Positions 63,787-64,000 of a stretch of 64,000 bases of DNA are shown in pieces. This DNA is from Lachnoclostridium sp. An118 (GTDB lineage Bacteria; Bacillota; Clostridia; Lachnospirales; Lachnospiraceae): contig NZ_NFLQ01000001.1 of assembly GCF_002160985.1 (NCBI RefSeq), forward strand, positions 304,315 through 368,314. Direction: 5' to 3'. Position 1 is the stretch's first letter; each line of letters begins with the position of its first letter. Under the pieces are notes generated by a model. The model made no database searches. It was not told the origin of the DNA and saw only the letters and a list, made by a program, of their open reading frames with translations. Position numbers and translations under genes: made by a program.

Positions 63787-63875
63787 TGTAAGGATATGGA
63801 GGGCAAAGGCGTTCATCTGAGTCAGGGAAGGTTTTCATACTGTGAAAGCTTTCTCTCTTGGAAGACGCCTTTTTA
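63787..63875 (+). ncRNA. Candidate small RNA of about 90 nt
   Basis: From the expected start near 63787 the sequence folds as a long hairpin: a 14-bp distal stem with G-U pairs (63825-63838 with 63844-63857, loop TACTG), an internal loop, and a basal stem AAAGGCGT/ACGCCTTT (63805-63812, 63865-63872) that runs into T residues, an intrinsic terminator. The overlapping short ORF from 63758 starts inside the promoter and lacks a ribosome binding site. Either a stand-alone small RNA or an attenuated leader for a gene beyond the window. Confidence 0.6.
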
Positions 63876-64000
63876 TCATATGTAAAGTCCAGCTAAGAAA
63901 TGTCAAGAGGTGATATAAAAAAAGTTAAATTTGTTACAACAGAGCAAAAAAGGCAACCTTAACAGACCATTCCCCGATATAGGAGTGGTCAGGAACTAAA
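63876..64000. other. Right-edge intergenic sequence with one hairpin
   Basis: An AT-rich stretch without a gene. GACCATTCC (63965-63973) pairs with GGAGTGGTC (63982-63990, one G-U). On the minus strand it is followed 14 bases later by CCTTTTTT, so it may end a leftward gene outside the window, or begin the leader of a rightward one. Confidence 0.35.

Noticed and set aside
63758..63885. Short ORF beginning MEKEIRYIFY over the right-edge RNA
   Set aside because: Its ATG lies inside the promoter spacer, there is no ribosome binding site, and the segment folds as a terminator-ended hairpin.

Overview
The window looks like chromosomal DNA of an anaerobic, endospore-forming Firmicute, most likely Lachnospiraceae (Clostridium cluster XIVa). 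The evidence is gpr-spoIIP, a complete spoIIIAA-AH operon, the clostridial rimP-nusA-rnpM-ylxQ-infB-rbfA-nrnA-truB-ribF block, the yqhY-nusB-xseAB-ispA-dxs-tlyA-nadK-argR-recN block, type III glutamine synthetase, strong AGGAGG ribosome binding sites, and several TTG/GTG starts fixed by those sites. No rRNA, tRNA, CRISPR array, phage or insertion sequence was seen.

Layout. 1-8.5 kb: the tail of an EAL-domain protein, a decayed cytidylate-kinase-like gene, an NCS2 nucleobase permease, a DegV protein, an EamA transporter, a DUF362 ferredoxin-like protein, and a MoxR ATPase/vWA pair. 8.6-18.2 kb: a CstA-family transporter, fluoride channel CrcB convergent with a membrane-bound MerR regulator, an ABC-F ATPase, ilvN and ilvC, a lipoprotein, a membrane protein and a phosphoribosyltransferase-like protein. 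18.2-25.2 kb: rpsT, gpr, spoIIP and a ParE/ParC-type topoisomerase pair. 25.2-36.5 kb: the translation/RNA-metabolism operon from rimP to ribF, then rpsO and pnp, each with its own promoter and structured leader. 36.6-42.4 kb: spoIIIAA-AH and a lamin-tail-domain protein. 42.6-53.2 kb: prfC and the yqhY-to-recN operon. 53.2-53.7 kb: a locus with the architecture of a type I toxin-antitoxin system. 53.7-63.5 kb (minus strand): the nitrogen-assimilation operon glnN-asnB-gltB-gltD behind a leader with two tandem intrinsic terminators. 63.7-63.9 kb: a divergent promoter followed by a compact hairpin RNA ending in a terminator.

The genes are mostly housekeeping and work in blocks: ribosome assembly and transcription factors together; isoprenoid precursor enzymes (IspA, Dxs) with DNA repair (XseAB, RecN) and arginine control (ArgR); the SpoIIIA complex with spore proteases; and ammonia assimilation (glutamine synthetase, GOGAT, asparagine synthetase) in one transcription unit.

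The least ordinary signal is the 53.2-53.7 kb locus. It has two near-consensus convergent promoters, a short hydrophobic/basic ORF whose Shine-Dalgarno can be fully paired, an antisense RNA of about 120 nt, and an inverted repeat (18 + 8 bp with an equal 13-nt spacer) that would let the mRNA 5' end pair with its own 3' end. Next in interest are the glnN attenuator leader, the unannotated RNA at the right edge, and a textbook 19-bp-spacer MerR operator.
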